Below, one piece after another: positions 35,374-43,318 of a DNA stretch of 64,000 nt. Each line of letters begins with the position of its first letter. Within the stretch, counting starts at the first letter, position 1. The position numbers and the translations under genes were made by a program. Under the pieces are notes generated by a model. It was not told where the DNA came from. It did no database searches and saw only the letters and a program-made list of their open reading frames with translations. Location of the stretch: NCBI GenBank assembly GCA_017302635.1, contig JAFLCX010000001.1, positions 1-64,000 of the forward strand, written 5' to 3'. The stretch is from Hyphomicrobiales bacterium (GTDB lineage: Bacteria; Pseudomonadota; Alphaproteobacteria; Rhizobiales; Beijerinckiaceae).

Positions 35374-36146
35374 TGCGCCCGGTTTCGCTCCCGCGCACTC
35401 CCTCCTTCCGTCTCGACGGGAAGCGCGCGCTCGTCACGGGCGCCTCGTCCGGCATCGGGCTTGGTGCTGCTGCGGCTCTGGCCGAAGCCGGAGCAGAGGT
35501 CACGCTGGTGGCGCGGCGACCGGATGAACTCGAAGCGGCGGCCTCCGCGATCCATGCGGCAGGCGGCAAGGCGGAAGCAAAGGCGTTGGACATCACCGAT
35601 GTCGAAGCGACGGCCAAGTTCGTTGCAGATGCGGGTCCGTTTGACGTGCTCGTCAATTCCGCAGGCATGGCCCGCCACGCGCCCGCACTCGATACAAAGC
35701 TCGCAGATTACGACCTGGTGATGAACCTGAACTTGCGCGCGGCTTATTTCCTCACGCGTGAAGTTGCGCGCGGATTGATCGCGGCGAAGAGGGCGGGCTC
35801 GCTCATCCATATCTCGTCGCAGATGGGACATGTCGGCGGCCCGGACCGCGCGGTCTATTGTGCCAGCAAGCACGCGATCGAGGGCATGACAAAAGCGATG
35901 GCGCTCGAATGGGCCCCGCACGGCATCCGCGTGAACACACTCTGCCCCACTTTCATCCGCACGCCTCTCGCCGAGCAAACCCTCGCGAACCCGGAGCGGA
36001 AGGCGTGGATCCTCTCTAAGATCAAGCTCGGGCGCATCGGCGAGATCGAGGACCTGATGGGACCGGTAGTGTTCCTCGCCTCGGAGGCATCCGCCCTGAT
36101 GACCGGCACCCATCTCATCATCGACGGAGGCTGGACAGCGGAATGA
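35370..36146 (+). CDS. Short-chain dehydrogenase/reductase (cluster A)
   Basis: A 258-residue classical SDR. NAD(P)-binding motif TGASSGIG is at residues 23-30, the NSAG strand follows near 96-99, and the catalytic Tyr163-x3-Lys167 lies in YCASK with Ser149/150 upstream. The C-terminal motif is [13 protein letters not shown]. It starts with ATGATG overlapping the previous stop (TGA), so the first Met could be either of two. It most likely oxidises a secondary alcohol of the pathway intermediate, next to the HisD-type dehydrogenase. The same pairing HisD-like plus SDR recurs in cluster C at 59008-61095. Confidence 0.85.
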   Translation: MMRPVSLPRTPSFRLDGKRALVTGASSGIGLGAAAALAEAGAEVTLVARRPDELEAAASAIHAAGGKAEAKALDITDVEATAKFVADAGPFDVLVNSAGMARHAPALDTKLADYDLVMNLNLRAAYFLTREVARGLIAAKRAGSLIHISSQMGHVGGPDRAVYCASKHAIEGMTKAMALEWAPHGIRVNTLCPTFIRTPLAEQTLANPERKAWILSKIKLGRIGEIEDLMGPVVFLASEASALMTGTHLIIDGGWTAE

Positions 36147-37174
36147 GCAGTTCCCGCCCCCTCGACAAGATCACGAGCGCGGATGTTGCGCGGCTTGCCG
36201 GTGTTTCGCAATCGGCAGTCTCGCGCGTCTTCACGCCGGGCGCTTCGGCTTCACCGCAGACGGTCGTGAAGGTGCGCGCTGCGGCTGAAAGCCTCGGATA
36301 TCGCCCCAATGTGCTGGCACGCGCGATGATCACAGGGCGCAGCCGCATTATCGGGCTGGTGGTCGCCTATCTTGAAAACCAGTTTTATCCCGTCGCTCTC
36401 GAGCGTCTGTCGAGCGCCTTGCAGGACAGGGGCTACCACATCCTGATTTTCATGGCCGGAAACGGCACCGACAAAGTCGGCAAAGTGGTGGACGAACTGC
36501 TGGATTATCAGGTCGATGGCATTGTCACGGCTTCAGTCGCGATGACAAATGACCTCACCCTGCGCTGTCAGGCCGCCGGCATTCCAGTGGTGATGTTCAA
36601 CCGCGGCCAGAACGATCCACGCCTCAGTGAGGTCACATCCAACAACCGGCTCGGCGGGAGGCGCGTTGCGGAATTCCTGATCGCCGGCGGACATCGGCGC
36701 ATCGCGCATATCATGGGCTGGCAGGGCTCATCGACCGGTCGCGACCGCGCCGAGGGTTTCCGGGAAGGCCTCGCCGCGGCGGGGCTCGAACCCTTCGCGA
36801 TGGTCGATGGGGAGTATAGTCGCGAGCGCGCGGCTGAGGTGGCACGCGCGATGTGCGCTGGCCCTGAGCGCCCCGATGCGATCTTCGTCGGCAATGATCA
36901 CATGGCTTTTGCCGTGATCGATGAACTGGTTCACCGGATGGGCCTTCGCGTGCCCGAGGATGTATCAGTCGTCGGTTACGACGATGTCCCCATGGCCGCC
37001 TGGCCCGCTTACGACCTGACTACCATCCGCCAGCCGGTGGACGAGATGGTGGATGCGACCGTGGCGACGCTGCTCGGCCAGATCGAGGGCGATACCGAAC
37101 CGCATCATCACCGCATTGATGGCCCGCTGGTCATCCGCCGCTCTGCCCGCATTCCCGAAGGAACGCTCCCATGA
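36143..37174 (+). CDS. LacI-family transcriptional regulator (cluster A)
   Basis: A 343-residue regulator with an N-terminal helix-turn-helix (SADVARLAGVSQSAVSRVF, residues about 12-30), the hinge helix PNVLARAMITGRS and a periplasmic-binding-like sensor domain (IIGLVVAYLENQFYPVALER; VSVVGYDDVPMA). It sits in the middle of the operon it probably controls, coupled by ATGA to the genes on both sides, so it would be autoregulated. Two LacI-type operators lie upstream of the operon at 29071-29108. The sensor is expected to bind the imported substrate or a first metabolite. Confidence 0.88.
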   Translation: MSSSRPLDKITSADVARLAGVSQSAVSRVFTPGASASPQTVVKVRAAAESLGYRPNVLARAMITGRSRIIGLVVAYLENQFYPVALERLSSALQDRGYHILIFMAGNGTDKVGKVVDELLDYQVDGIVTASVAMTNDLTLRCQAAGIPVVMFNRGQNDPRLSEVTSNNRLGGRRVAEFLIAGGHRRIAHIMGWQGSSTGRDRAEGFREGLAAAGLEPFAMVDGEYSRERAAEVARAMCAGPERPDAIFVGNDHMAFAVIDELVHRMGLRVPEDVSVVGYDDVPMAAWPAYDLTTIRQPVDEMVDATVATLLGQIEGDTEPHHHRIDGPLVIRRSARIPEGTLP

Positions 37175-38160
37175 CGACATTCTCGAACCGATGGCCGGAT
37201 TTTCGCGATTACATCATCGATGTCACCAAGGAGATCTGGGAAGACCGCGGCATCGGCACGCTCGATCATTATTATGCGCCTGATATTCCGGTGCGCTCGC
37301 CGATGGGAGTCGGCCGGGGCAACAAGGCGGTGATCGCCTCGACCATGGCGACCGTGCATGAGTTTCCCGATCGCCAGCTCTACGCCGAGGATGTGATTTA
37401 TTCGGCTGACGAGACACACGGCTTCCTCTCGTCGCATCGCCTGATCTCCACCGGCACGCACGCCGCCGATGGCGTCTTCGGTCCGGCAACAGGCAAGCGG
37501 TTCCAGATCCGCATCATTGCAGATTGTGCGGCGCGCAATGACACGATCTACGACGAGTGGCTCGTGCGCGATTACGGTGGCATTGCGCGTCAACTCGGGA
37601 TGCTGCCGAACGATTTCGCACGCCAGCTCATCCGCCGCGAGGGTGGCACTGAGAAAGCCAAGCGCCCGCTGACTCCGGAAACCGATCCACCCGATATTTA
37701 CAAGGGTCGCGGCAATTCAAACCCCTGGGGTGAGCGCTACGCCAGGATGCTCGAACGCATCATGGCGGCGGATTTCAACCACATTCATACGCACTACGAC
37801 CGTGCCGTCATCGGTGAATATCCCGGTGCGCGGCAGGCTCTGGGCCGAGAAGCAGTGACGGCCTTCTGGGTGGGGCTGCGCTCGGCGTTGCCCTCCGCAA
37901 CCTTCAGCATCCACCACCAGATCGGGATGGATGCCGACATGCTCTCCCCGCGTGCCGCGATCCGCTGGTCGCTGAACGGCACGCATGATGGTTGGGGCGC
38001 TTTCGGGCCGCCGACAGGTGCCAAGGTCCATGTGATGGGCATGTCGCATGCCGAATTCGGCCCCTATGGGCCGGAGAGCGTGGGCCTAAGGCGGGAATTC
38101 ACGCTCTACGATGAAATCGCGATCTGGAAGCAGATCCTTCTCCACACAGGTGACCTATGA
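37171..38160 (+). CDS. Tandem SnoaL-like protein (cluster A)
   Basis: A 329-residue protein with two SnoaL/NTF2-like halves (about residues 10-150 and 185-320). First-half strands include DHYYAPDIPVRSPMGVGRGN; second-half strands include ALPSATFSIHHQIGMDADML and AAIRWSLNGTHDGWGAFGPP. The pattern 'W.l.GtH.G...Gp.PtG' is typical of ester cyclase/SnoaL proteins. It is translationally coupled on both sides. Together with 27903-28983 and 33543-34052, three SnoaL-type proteins serve one region, which is unusual and suggests different steps or subunits. The substrate is unknown. Confidence 0.75.
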   Translation: MTTFSNRWPDFRDYIIDVTKEIWEDRGIGTLDHYYAPDIPVRSPMGVGRGNKAVIASTMATVHEFPDRQLYAEDVIYSADETHGFLSSHRLISTGTHAADGVFGPATGKRFQIRIIADCAARNDTIYDEWLVRDYGGIARQLGMLPNDFARQLIRREGGTEKAKRPLTPETDPPDIYKGRGNSNPWGERYARMLERIMAADFNHIHTHYDRAVIGEYPGARQALGREAVTAFWVGLRSALPSATFSIHHQIGMDADMLSPRAAIRWSLNGTHDGWGAFGPPTGAKVHVMGMSHAEFGPYGPESVGLRREFTLYDEIAIWKQILLHTGDL

Positions 38161-39125
38161 CCCCACAACAGATGGAATCTCGCATCGTTCGCTATGGCGA
38201 CCTCAGACCGTGCAAGACCGCTTTCATCGACGCCCATACGCCGGGCTCGAACCGGAAAGAGAATTTCACGATCATCGGCGGTGGCGTATCCGAGAGCCCC
38301 GACCAGCATGTGCATATCCGCGAGACGCCTGGGTTCAATATCGGCGCGGCTGGGCAGCCTCCGGGCTGCCGGAATTCGCTCCATTCGCACCGCACGGCGG
38401 AAGTGTTCTTCGTGCTGAAAGGACGCTGGCGTTTCTTCTGGGGGCGCTGGGGCACGGCGGGCGAGTTCATCGCCGAGGAGGGCGACATTTTCAATATCCC
38501 GACCGGTATTTTCCGCGCTTTCGAGAATGTCGGAACCGATTACGGGATGATCATGGCCATTCTCGGTGGCGATGATGCCGGAGGCGGCGTGATCTGGGCG
38601 CCGCAGGTGATCACGGATGCGAAGGATTACGGCTTGATCCTCGGCAAGAACGGCAGGCTCTATGACAGCAAGAAAGGCGAGAAACTGCCTGACGGCGTGC
38701 CACCCATGCCCTTGCTGACCGAGGAGGAACTCAAGGCGTACCCCGAGCCGACCACAGCGGACGTCATTCCTCATTGCGTCGCGCGTTACTGGGACCTGAT
38801 GGCCCTGTCGGACCGCCAGCCGGCCAAGGTGATCGGCGCGAACGGCAAGCTGCGGGACCGGCCTGGTTTCGAGGTCGAGTTCCTGTCGCGCAACTCAGTT
38901 TCCGATAAACCTTACAGTCTCGACCGGCACGAAATTCTCATGCCGATGCGGGGCTATTGGCGGCTCGGCTGGAGCGGCGGCAGCACGGTGCTCAATCCTG
39001 GCGATACGGCCGCCATTCCGCCGGGTCTCGAGCATTCGCTGGCTCCGGCGGTTACGGGCGAAGCGTCGCTTTACCGCGTGATCAATACCGATGATCCGGC
39101 CGGCGCGACCGGGCGATTGCTGTGA
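38157..39125 (+). CDS. Bicupin protein (cluster A)
   Basis: A 322-residue protein with two cupin barrels. The N-terminal barrel has a complete metal motif: G-x5-HSH-x3-E-x6-G with His76, His78 and Glu82 (LHSHRTAEVFFVLKGRW), and a second motif near GDIFNIPTGIFRAFEN. The C-terminal barrel (about residues 230-310) keeps PGDTAAIPPGLEHSL but lacks the first HxH pair, so it is probably structural. Relatives include dioxygenases, isomerases and aminohydrolases of the quercetinase or gentisate-dioxygenase fold. A metal-dependent conversion of a pathway intermediate is likely, but the reaction cannot be named. Coupled by ATGA to the upstream gene. Confidence 0.78.
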   Translation: MTPQQMESRIVRYGDLRPCKTAFIDAHTPGSNRKENFTIIGGGVSESPDQHVHIRETPGFNIGAAGQPPGCRNSLHSHRTAEVFFVLKGRWRFFWGRWGTAGEFIAEEGDIFNIPTGIFRAFENVGTDYGMIMAILGGDDAGGGVIWAPQVITDAKDYGLILGKNGRLYDSKKGEKLPDGVPPMPLLTEEELKAYPEPTTADVIPHCVARYWDLMALSDRQPAKVIGANGKLRDRPGFEVEFLSRNSVSDKPYSLDRHEILMPMRGYWRLGWSGGSTVLNPGDTAAIPPGLEHSLAPAVTGEASLYRVINTDDPAGATGRLL

Positions 39126-39135
39126 GGCACTGACC

Positions 39136-40257
39136 ATGACAATCCTCGCCACCCATGTCGGCTCCCTGCCCCGCTCGCAGACAATTGTCGACTTTCTTTT
39201 CGCCCGCGAGCGCGCCGAGCCCTACGACATCACGGCCTTTGATGCCGCGATGGCCGAAGCCGTGATGGACTTGGTCCGCCGTCAGAAAGAGGCCGGAATA
39301 GACATCGTCTCCGATGGCGAGACCTCGAAAATCTCCTACGCCACCTATGTGAAGGATCGCTACACCGGCTTTGCCGGGGACAGCCCGCGCAACGCGCCCG
39401 CAGACCTCAAGCTCTTCCCCACCTATCTCGAGCGGCTCGCGCGCGATGGCGGCACACCGAAATATGCGCGGCCGCAATGCGTCGGGCCCGTGGCTTCAAA
39501 GGGTCAAGGAGAATTGCAGAAAGATATCAAAGCATTGAAAACCGCGATGGCCGCGCATGGTGTGGCGCGTGGCTTCATGAATGCGGCGTCACCGGGTGTC
39601 ATCTCGCTCTTCCTTCAGAACGCGCATTACCCCAACCGCGAGGCTTACCTCGAAGCCTTAGCCGAGGCGATGCGAGAGGAATACCGCACCATCATCGAGG
39701 CTGGGCTTGACCTGCAACTCGATTGCCCCGACCTGGCGCTCTCGCGCCATATGCTCTTCACCCACCTCTCCGACGAGGAGTTCCTGAAAGTCGCGGGCCT
39801 GCATGTGGAAGCACTCCGGCATGCGGTGGCGGGCCTGCCGCAGGATCGTATCCGCCTCCACATCTGCTGGGGTAATTACGAGGGGCCCCATTGCTGCGAC
39901 ATCGACATGGAAAAAGTATTTCCGCTGCTGATGAGCGTGCCCGCGCGCTACATCCTGTTCGAGACCGCCAACCCTCGCCACGGCCATGAATGGACCGTTT
40001 TCCGCGATCGCGCGAAGGAGATACCGGAGGATAAGGTTCTCGTGCCCGGTGCGGTCGATACGACCACGAATTTCGTGGAGCACCCTGAACTGGTCCGGCA
40101 AAGACTGGAGCGGTTCACGGACATCGTCGGCAAGGATCGCGTGATCGCCGGCTCCGATTGCGGCTTCGGCACTTTCGCCGGTTTCGGATCGGTCGATCCG
40201 GAGATCGCCTGGGCCAAGCTTTCGACGCTGAAAGAGGGCGCGCGACGCGTCCGATGA
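39136..40257 (+). CDS. MetE-like (cobalamin-independent methionine synthase II family) protein
   Basis: A 373-residue protein with the fold of the methionine synthase catalytic domain. The start ATHVGSLPRS is the family signature. Zinc ligands of MetE appear to be kept: His and Cys in RLHICWGNYEGP (about residues 241-243) and Cys in SDCGFGTF (about 341), with Glu in ILFETANPR. It lacks the N-terminal half of true MetE, so it is not a normal methionine synthase. Related proteins include epoxyalkane:coenzyme M transferase-type enzymes and uncharacterised catabolic paralogues. A zinc-activated thiol or methyl transfer, or C-C/C-O cleavage, is possible. The gene lies in the middle of cluster A. 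Confidence 0.75.
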   Translation: MTILATHVGSLPRSQTIVDFLFARERAEPYDITAFDAAMAEAVMDLVRRQKEAGIDIVSDGETSKISYATYVKDRYTGFAGDSPRNAPADLKLFPTYLERLARDGGTPKYARPQCVGPVASKGQGELQKDIKALKTAMAAHGVARGFMNAASPGVISLFLQNAHYPNREAYLEALAEAMREEYRTIIEAGLDLQLDCPDLALSRHMLFTHLSDEEFLKVAGLHVEALRHAVAGLPQDRIRLHICWGNYEGPHCCDIDMEKVFPLLMSVPARYILFETANPRHGHEWTVFRDRAKEIPEDKVLVPGAVDTTTNFVEHPELVRQRLERFTDIVGKDRVIAGSDCGFGTFAGFGSVDPEIAWAKLSTLKEGARRVR

Positions 40258-40943
40258 CACCGCTAGTGCTCATCCCCGGCATGATGTGCGACGCCCGACT
40301 CTGGGGCGATCTGCCGGGACGGTTCGCGCGGCGCATGATCGTCCACGCGCCCTGTTCCGAGGCCGAGAGCATCGAAGCGCTTGCCGGGCTCATCCTTGCC
40401 GATGCACCGCCGCGTTTTGCGCTGGCAGGCCTCAGCATGGGTGGCATCGTCGCGATGGAAATCATCCGGCAAGCGCCGGAGCGCGTGGAGCGGCTCGCTT
40501 TGCTCGACACGAACCCTTTCGCGGAAACCGAGGCCGTTCGCGCACGTCGCCAGCCGCAGATTGATCGCGCGCTGGCGGGCGAACTCGCGAGCGTGATGCG
40601 CGACGAGATGAAGCCGTTCTACCTCGCGCCCGGCCCGCGCAAGGCGGCGGTGCTCGATCTGTGCCTCGACATGGCTCTCGAACTGGGACCGGAGGTGTTC
40701 GCGCGACAATCGCGCGCCCTGCGCGACCGGCCCGATCAATCGGGAACATTGCGGGGCTTTTCCGGCCCGGCGCTGGTGCTGATGGGCCGGCATGATCAGC
40801 TTTGCCCATTGGATCGACACGAGGCGATGCACCGGATGATGCCGCAATCGCATCTCGTGATCATCGACGGAGCAGGCCATCTCCCTCCCCTCGAACAACC
40901 CGAACCCACTTTCGAAGCCCTGCAAAACTGGCTGGAGGCCTGA
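40254..40943 (+). CDS. Alpha/beta hydrolase (cluster A)
   Basis: A 229-residue serine hydrolase. The nucleophile elbow GLSMGG holds Ser61, the acid is Asp181 in MGRHDQLCP, and the base is His209 in DGAGHLPPLE, so the triad is complete. The oxyanion region is near VLIPGMMCDARLW. It overlaps the MetE-like gene by ATGA and the RraA gene by TGATG. It may open a lactone, ester or thioester of the pathway. It resembles small carboxylesterases and 3-oxoadipate enol-lactonase-like proteins, but the substrate is not given by sequence. Confidence 0.82.
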   Translation: MTPLVLIPGMMCDARLWGDLPGRFARRMIVHAPCSEAESIEALAGLILADAPPRFALAGLSMGGIVAMEIIRQAPERVERLALLDTNPFAETEAVRARRQPQIDRALAGELASVMRDEMKPFYLAPGPRKAAVLDLCLDMALELGPEVFARQSRALRDRPDQSGTLRGFSGPALVLMGRHDQLCPLDRHEAMHRMMPQSHLVIIDGAGHLPPLEQPEPTFEALQNWLEA

Positions 40944-41638
40944 TGCAACCGGAACTTCTCGCGCTGCTGCGCAAGGTCGATACCCCAACCGTGTGCAACG
41001 CCATCGAGGTTGTGCAGGGAAAGCGCGGCTTCAACCTCTTCACCCGAGGCACAATGATCGCTTCCGCGCCTGCTGAAGGGGCGATGGTTGGCCATGCCGT
41101 CACCGCGAAAATCGCGGCGCTGGCTCCATCAACGGAAGACCCTGCCATCATCCGCGCGCGCCGTATGGCCTATTACAAGGCCATGCATGATGGGCCGAAA
41201 CCGTCGATCGCCGTGGTGGAGGATCTCGATTTTCCCGATTGCATCGGCGCCTATTGGGGCGAGGTGAACACCACAATCCACAAGGCCTTCGGCATGTCCG
41301 GCGCCTTGACGAACGGTGTCGTGCGCGACCTCGGCGATCTGCCGGGCGGCTTCCCGGTTCTGGCCGGTTCGGTCGGGCCGAGCCACGGCTTCGTGCATGT
41401 CCGTGAACTCGGCACGCCGGTCACGATTTTCGGGCTCCGGATCGCGCAAGGCGATCTCGTTCACGCCGACCGGCACGGCGCTCTGATCATCCCGCTCGAT
41501 GTTGTCGATGGCCTTGCGAGCGCCATTGCCAAACTTCTCCAGACAGAAAAGCTGATCCTCGAGCCGGCTCGCCAGCCGGGATTCGATTTCGAAGCCTTCG
41601 AGGTGGCGTGGCAGGCGTTTGAAAAAGCCCGCACCTGA
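40943..41638 (+). CDS. RraA-family aldolase/decarboxylase-like protein (cluster A)
   Basis: A 231-residue member of the RraA/HMG aldolase family (4-hydroxy-4-methyl-2-oxoglutarate aldolase type). The key motif GALTNGVVRD is at residues 120-129, giving the catalytic Arg128 and metal Asp129. The late motif VHADRHGALIIPLDVV is also typical. Family enzymes split 4-hydroxy-2-oxo acids into pyruvate or decarboxylate oxaloacetate with magnesium, and they often end aromatic or branched-acid pathways. It is the last gene of cluster A and converges on dgoA across a 39-base gap that has no clear terminator. A final retro-aldol step delivering pyruvate is the most plausible role. Confidence 0.8.
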   Translation: MQPELLALLRKVDTPTVCNAIEVVQGKRGFNLFTRGTMIASAPAEGAMVGHAVTAKIAALAPSTEDPAIIRARRMAYYKAMHDGPKPSIAVVEDLDFPDCIGAYWGEVNTTIHKAFGMSGALTNGVVRDLGDLPGGFPVLAGSVGPSHGFVHVRELGTPVTIFGLRIAQGDLVHADRHGALIIPLDVVDGLASAIAKLLQTEKLILEPARQPGFDFEAFEVAWQAFEKART

Positions 41639-41677
41639 TCCGCACGGACTGAAGCCGACCCGCTCCGCCCCTTTGGC

Positions 41678-42307
41678 CTAACGGATCGCTTGCATGAAGG
41701 CACCGGCGCGGCTGCGAAGGTCAACGACATCACCGCCGGGCTTGTAGAGTGCCGAGCCGATCCCGATTCCGTGAAGCCCGGCCTCGAAGTAGCTCCGCGC
41801 ATTGGCCTCGCTCACCCCGCCCACAGCAATCATCCGTGTATCCTTTGGCAATACAGCCTTCAGCGCCCGCGCCCCTGCGATGCCCATCACCTCCATGGGG
41901 AACAATTTCAGGGCATGTGCGCCTGCATCAAGTGCGGCAAACGCTTCCGTCGGCGTAAGAATGCCGGGAACCGAGACCATACCCGCCGAAACCGTGCTGC
42001 GGATCAGCTCCGGATCGCAATGCGGGGACAGCACAAGGCCGGCCCCGATCCTCGCCAGCGTCTGAACCTCATCCGTCCGCCGTACTGTTCCGGCACCGAT
42101 GACCGCCTTGTTGCCGAGCCTTTTTACGAGACAGGCAATGCTCGAAAAGGGATCGGGCGAATTGAGCGGAACCTCAATGATGCGAATACCGGCCTCGAAA
42201 AGCGATTCACCCGCCGACACAGCCTCGTCGGGCCGAATGCCGCGCAAAATCGCAATGACCGGTGCATCCCGGAGCGCTTTCTCGAAGTGTGCTGAGTGAT
42301 CAGCCAT
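41678..42307 (-). CDS. dgoA: 2-dehydro-3-deoxy-6-phosphogalactonate aldolase
   Basis: A 209-residue KDPG/KDPGal-aldolase family protein that splits 2-keto-3-deoxy-6-phosphogalactonate into pyruvate and glyceraldehyde 3-phosphate. It carries the start VIAILRGIRPDEAVSAGESL (the RGI and family Glu), GAGTV, the Schiff-base Lys in GAHALKLFPME, and AVGGVSEAN. Start ATG 42307 lies 7 bases inside the end of dgoK, so the two are coupled. With DgoK it forms the lower DeLey-Doudoroff route for galactonate-type sugar acids. The IRPDEA form favours DgoA over Eda. Confidence 0.88.
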   Translation of the reverse strand: MADHSAHFEKALRDAPVIAILRGIRPDEAVSAGESLFEAGIRIIEVPLNSPDPFSSIACLVKRLGNKAVIGAGTVRRTDEVQTLARIGAGLVLSPHCDPELIRSTVSAGMVSVPGILTPTEAFAALDAGAHALKLFPMEVMGIAGARALKAVLPKDTRMIAVGGVSEANARSYFEAGLHGIGIGSALYKPGGDVVDLRSRAGAFMQAIR

Positions 42308-43202
42308 GCTTGCCTCCCAGCAACCCAAGACGCCGGAAGCCGGCCACGGCTGCGTGATCCGGCCCCAGATCGCAAGGCAGGCCCAGTTCTTCGAATGCGG
42401 TGCGGTAGCGCGACACGAGGGCGGCCTCGCCCACGAGACGAGGCCTGCGGCCGGCTCCAGCGGCACTGGCGAGCCCGGCGCGAATTTCCTCGCCGATCAG
42501 CACGCCTGAAAGGCGCTCGGCAATATCCTCCGGCGGAAACGAGCCCAGCAGCGCGCCCGCGCGGACCGTGAAAACATCGTTCAGCAGCCCCCCTCCTCCC
42601 CCTTGAAACCCGAAGGTGACGCCTGCCCGGAAAGCCTGAGGCCGCTCGGAGCTCGCGCCCGTTGGGATCAGACGCCCGACGATCGAGTGCTGGCGCAGCA
42701 GGGCGAACATCTCTCCGGTCAGAAACGTTGAAAACCGGGTGATGGCACCGCGCTTCACACTGACCCATTTCGAATGCGTGCCCGGAAGCACGATGAGGGC
42801 ATCTTCATCGGGCAAGGCTGCGCCGAAGACCTGAATTTCCTCGCCGCGCATCACATCGGGCTGGGGAATGCGGTTGCAGACGCCGGGCAGGAACAGCAGG
42901 CGCGCGCCACTGCGCGCGCGCCGTTCAAGAGCTTTTTCCTTGAGCCCCTGCAAGGTCGCGGGCGGCTCGAGATATGGCGTTTCCACCCAGCCGTTGCGGC
43001 TGGTGATCATGCCGGAGAGCAGGATTTCCGCATCAGGATCGATCCAGCCGCCGATTTCGCGTTCTAGCACGTCCTCGAACGCGCCATCCCTGACAGTCAG
43101 AATTCCGGCCTCGGCCTGATGCCTGTCGCTGATGCCGCCCTCGGAATCAAAGCGATAAGCCCGGAAATTGCTGCTGCCCCAATCCACGACAATGCGCGTC
43201 AT
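42300..43202 (-). CDS. dgoK: 2-dehydro-3-deoxygalactonokinase
   Basis: A 300-residue sugar-acid kinase phosphorylating 2-keto-3-deoxygalactonate. DgoK family motifs are RIVVDWGSSNFRAY at the start, a phosphate segment ITSRNGWVETPYLEPP, GEEIQVFGA and the conserved LPGTHSKWVSV, followed by FLTGEMFALLR. The start at 43202 is chosen because the family begins there; the open frame continues upstream for 40 poorly conserved residues. It is divergent from the aldolase/dehydratase operon at 43314. Length is typical (about 295-305). Confidence 0.9.
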   Translation of the reverse strand: MTRIVVDWGSSNFRAYRFDSEGGISDRHQAEAGILTVRDGAFEDVLEREIGGWIDPDAEILLSGMITSRNGWVETPYLEPPATLQGLKEKALERRARSGARLLFLPGVCNRIPQPDVMRGEEIQVFGAALPDEDALIVLPGTHSKWVSVKRGAITRFSTFLTGEMFALLRQHSIVGRLIPTGASSERPQAFRAGVTFGFQGGGGGLLNDVFTVRAGALLGSFPPEDIAERLSGVLIGEEIRAGLASAAGAGRRPRLVGEAALVSRYRTAFEELGLPCDLGPDHAAVAGFRRLGLLGGKHG

Positions 43203-43285
43203 TGTTTTTGACGTTCTCCTGCCTGACCGCCCGACCCGACGGTTGACCATGCCAGCTTGACCAATAGAAGAAAACTGAATTAAGG

Positions 43286-43318
43286 TCCATATCAAGATAC
43301 ATAGGTTCATAATATGGA
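43286..43318. promoter_or_regulatory. Inverted repeat at the start of cluster B
   Basis: TCCATAT (43286-43292) and ATATGGA (43312-43318) form a perfect 7-base inverted repeat with a 19-base spacer in the 111-base gap between dgoK and the divergent aldolase gene. The right arm covers the aldolase ATG itself. This is the likely operator for both directions; the fused IclR-SMP30 regulator at 50580 is a candidate binder. The stretch is AT-rich compared with its surroundings. Confidence 0.45.
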
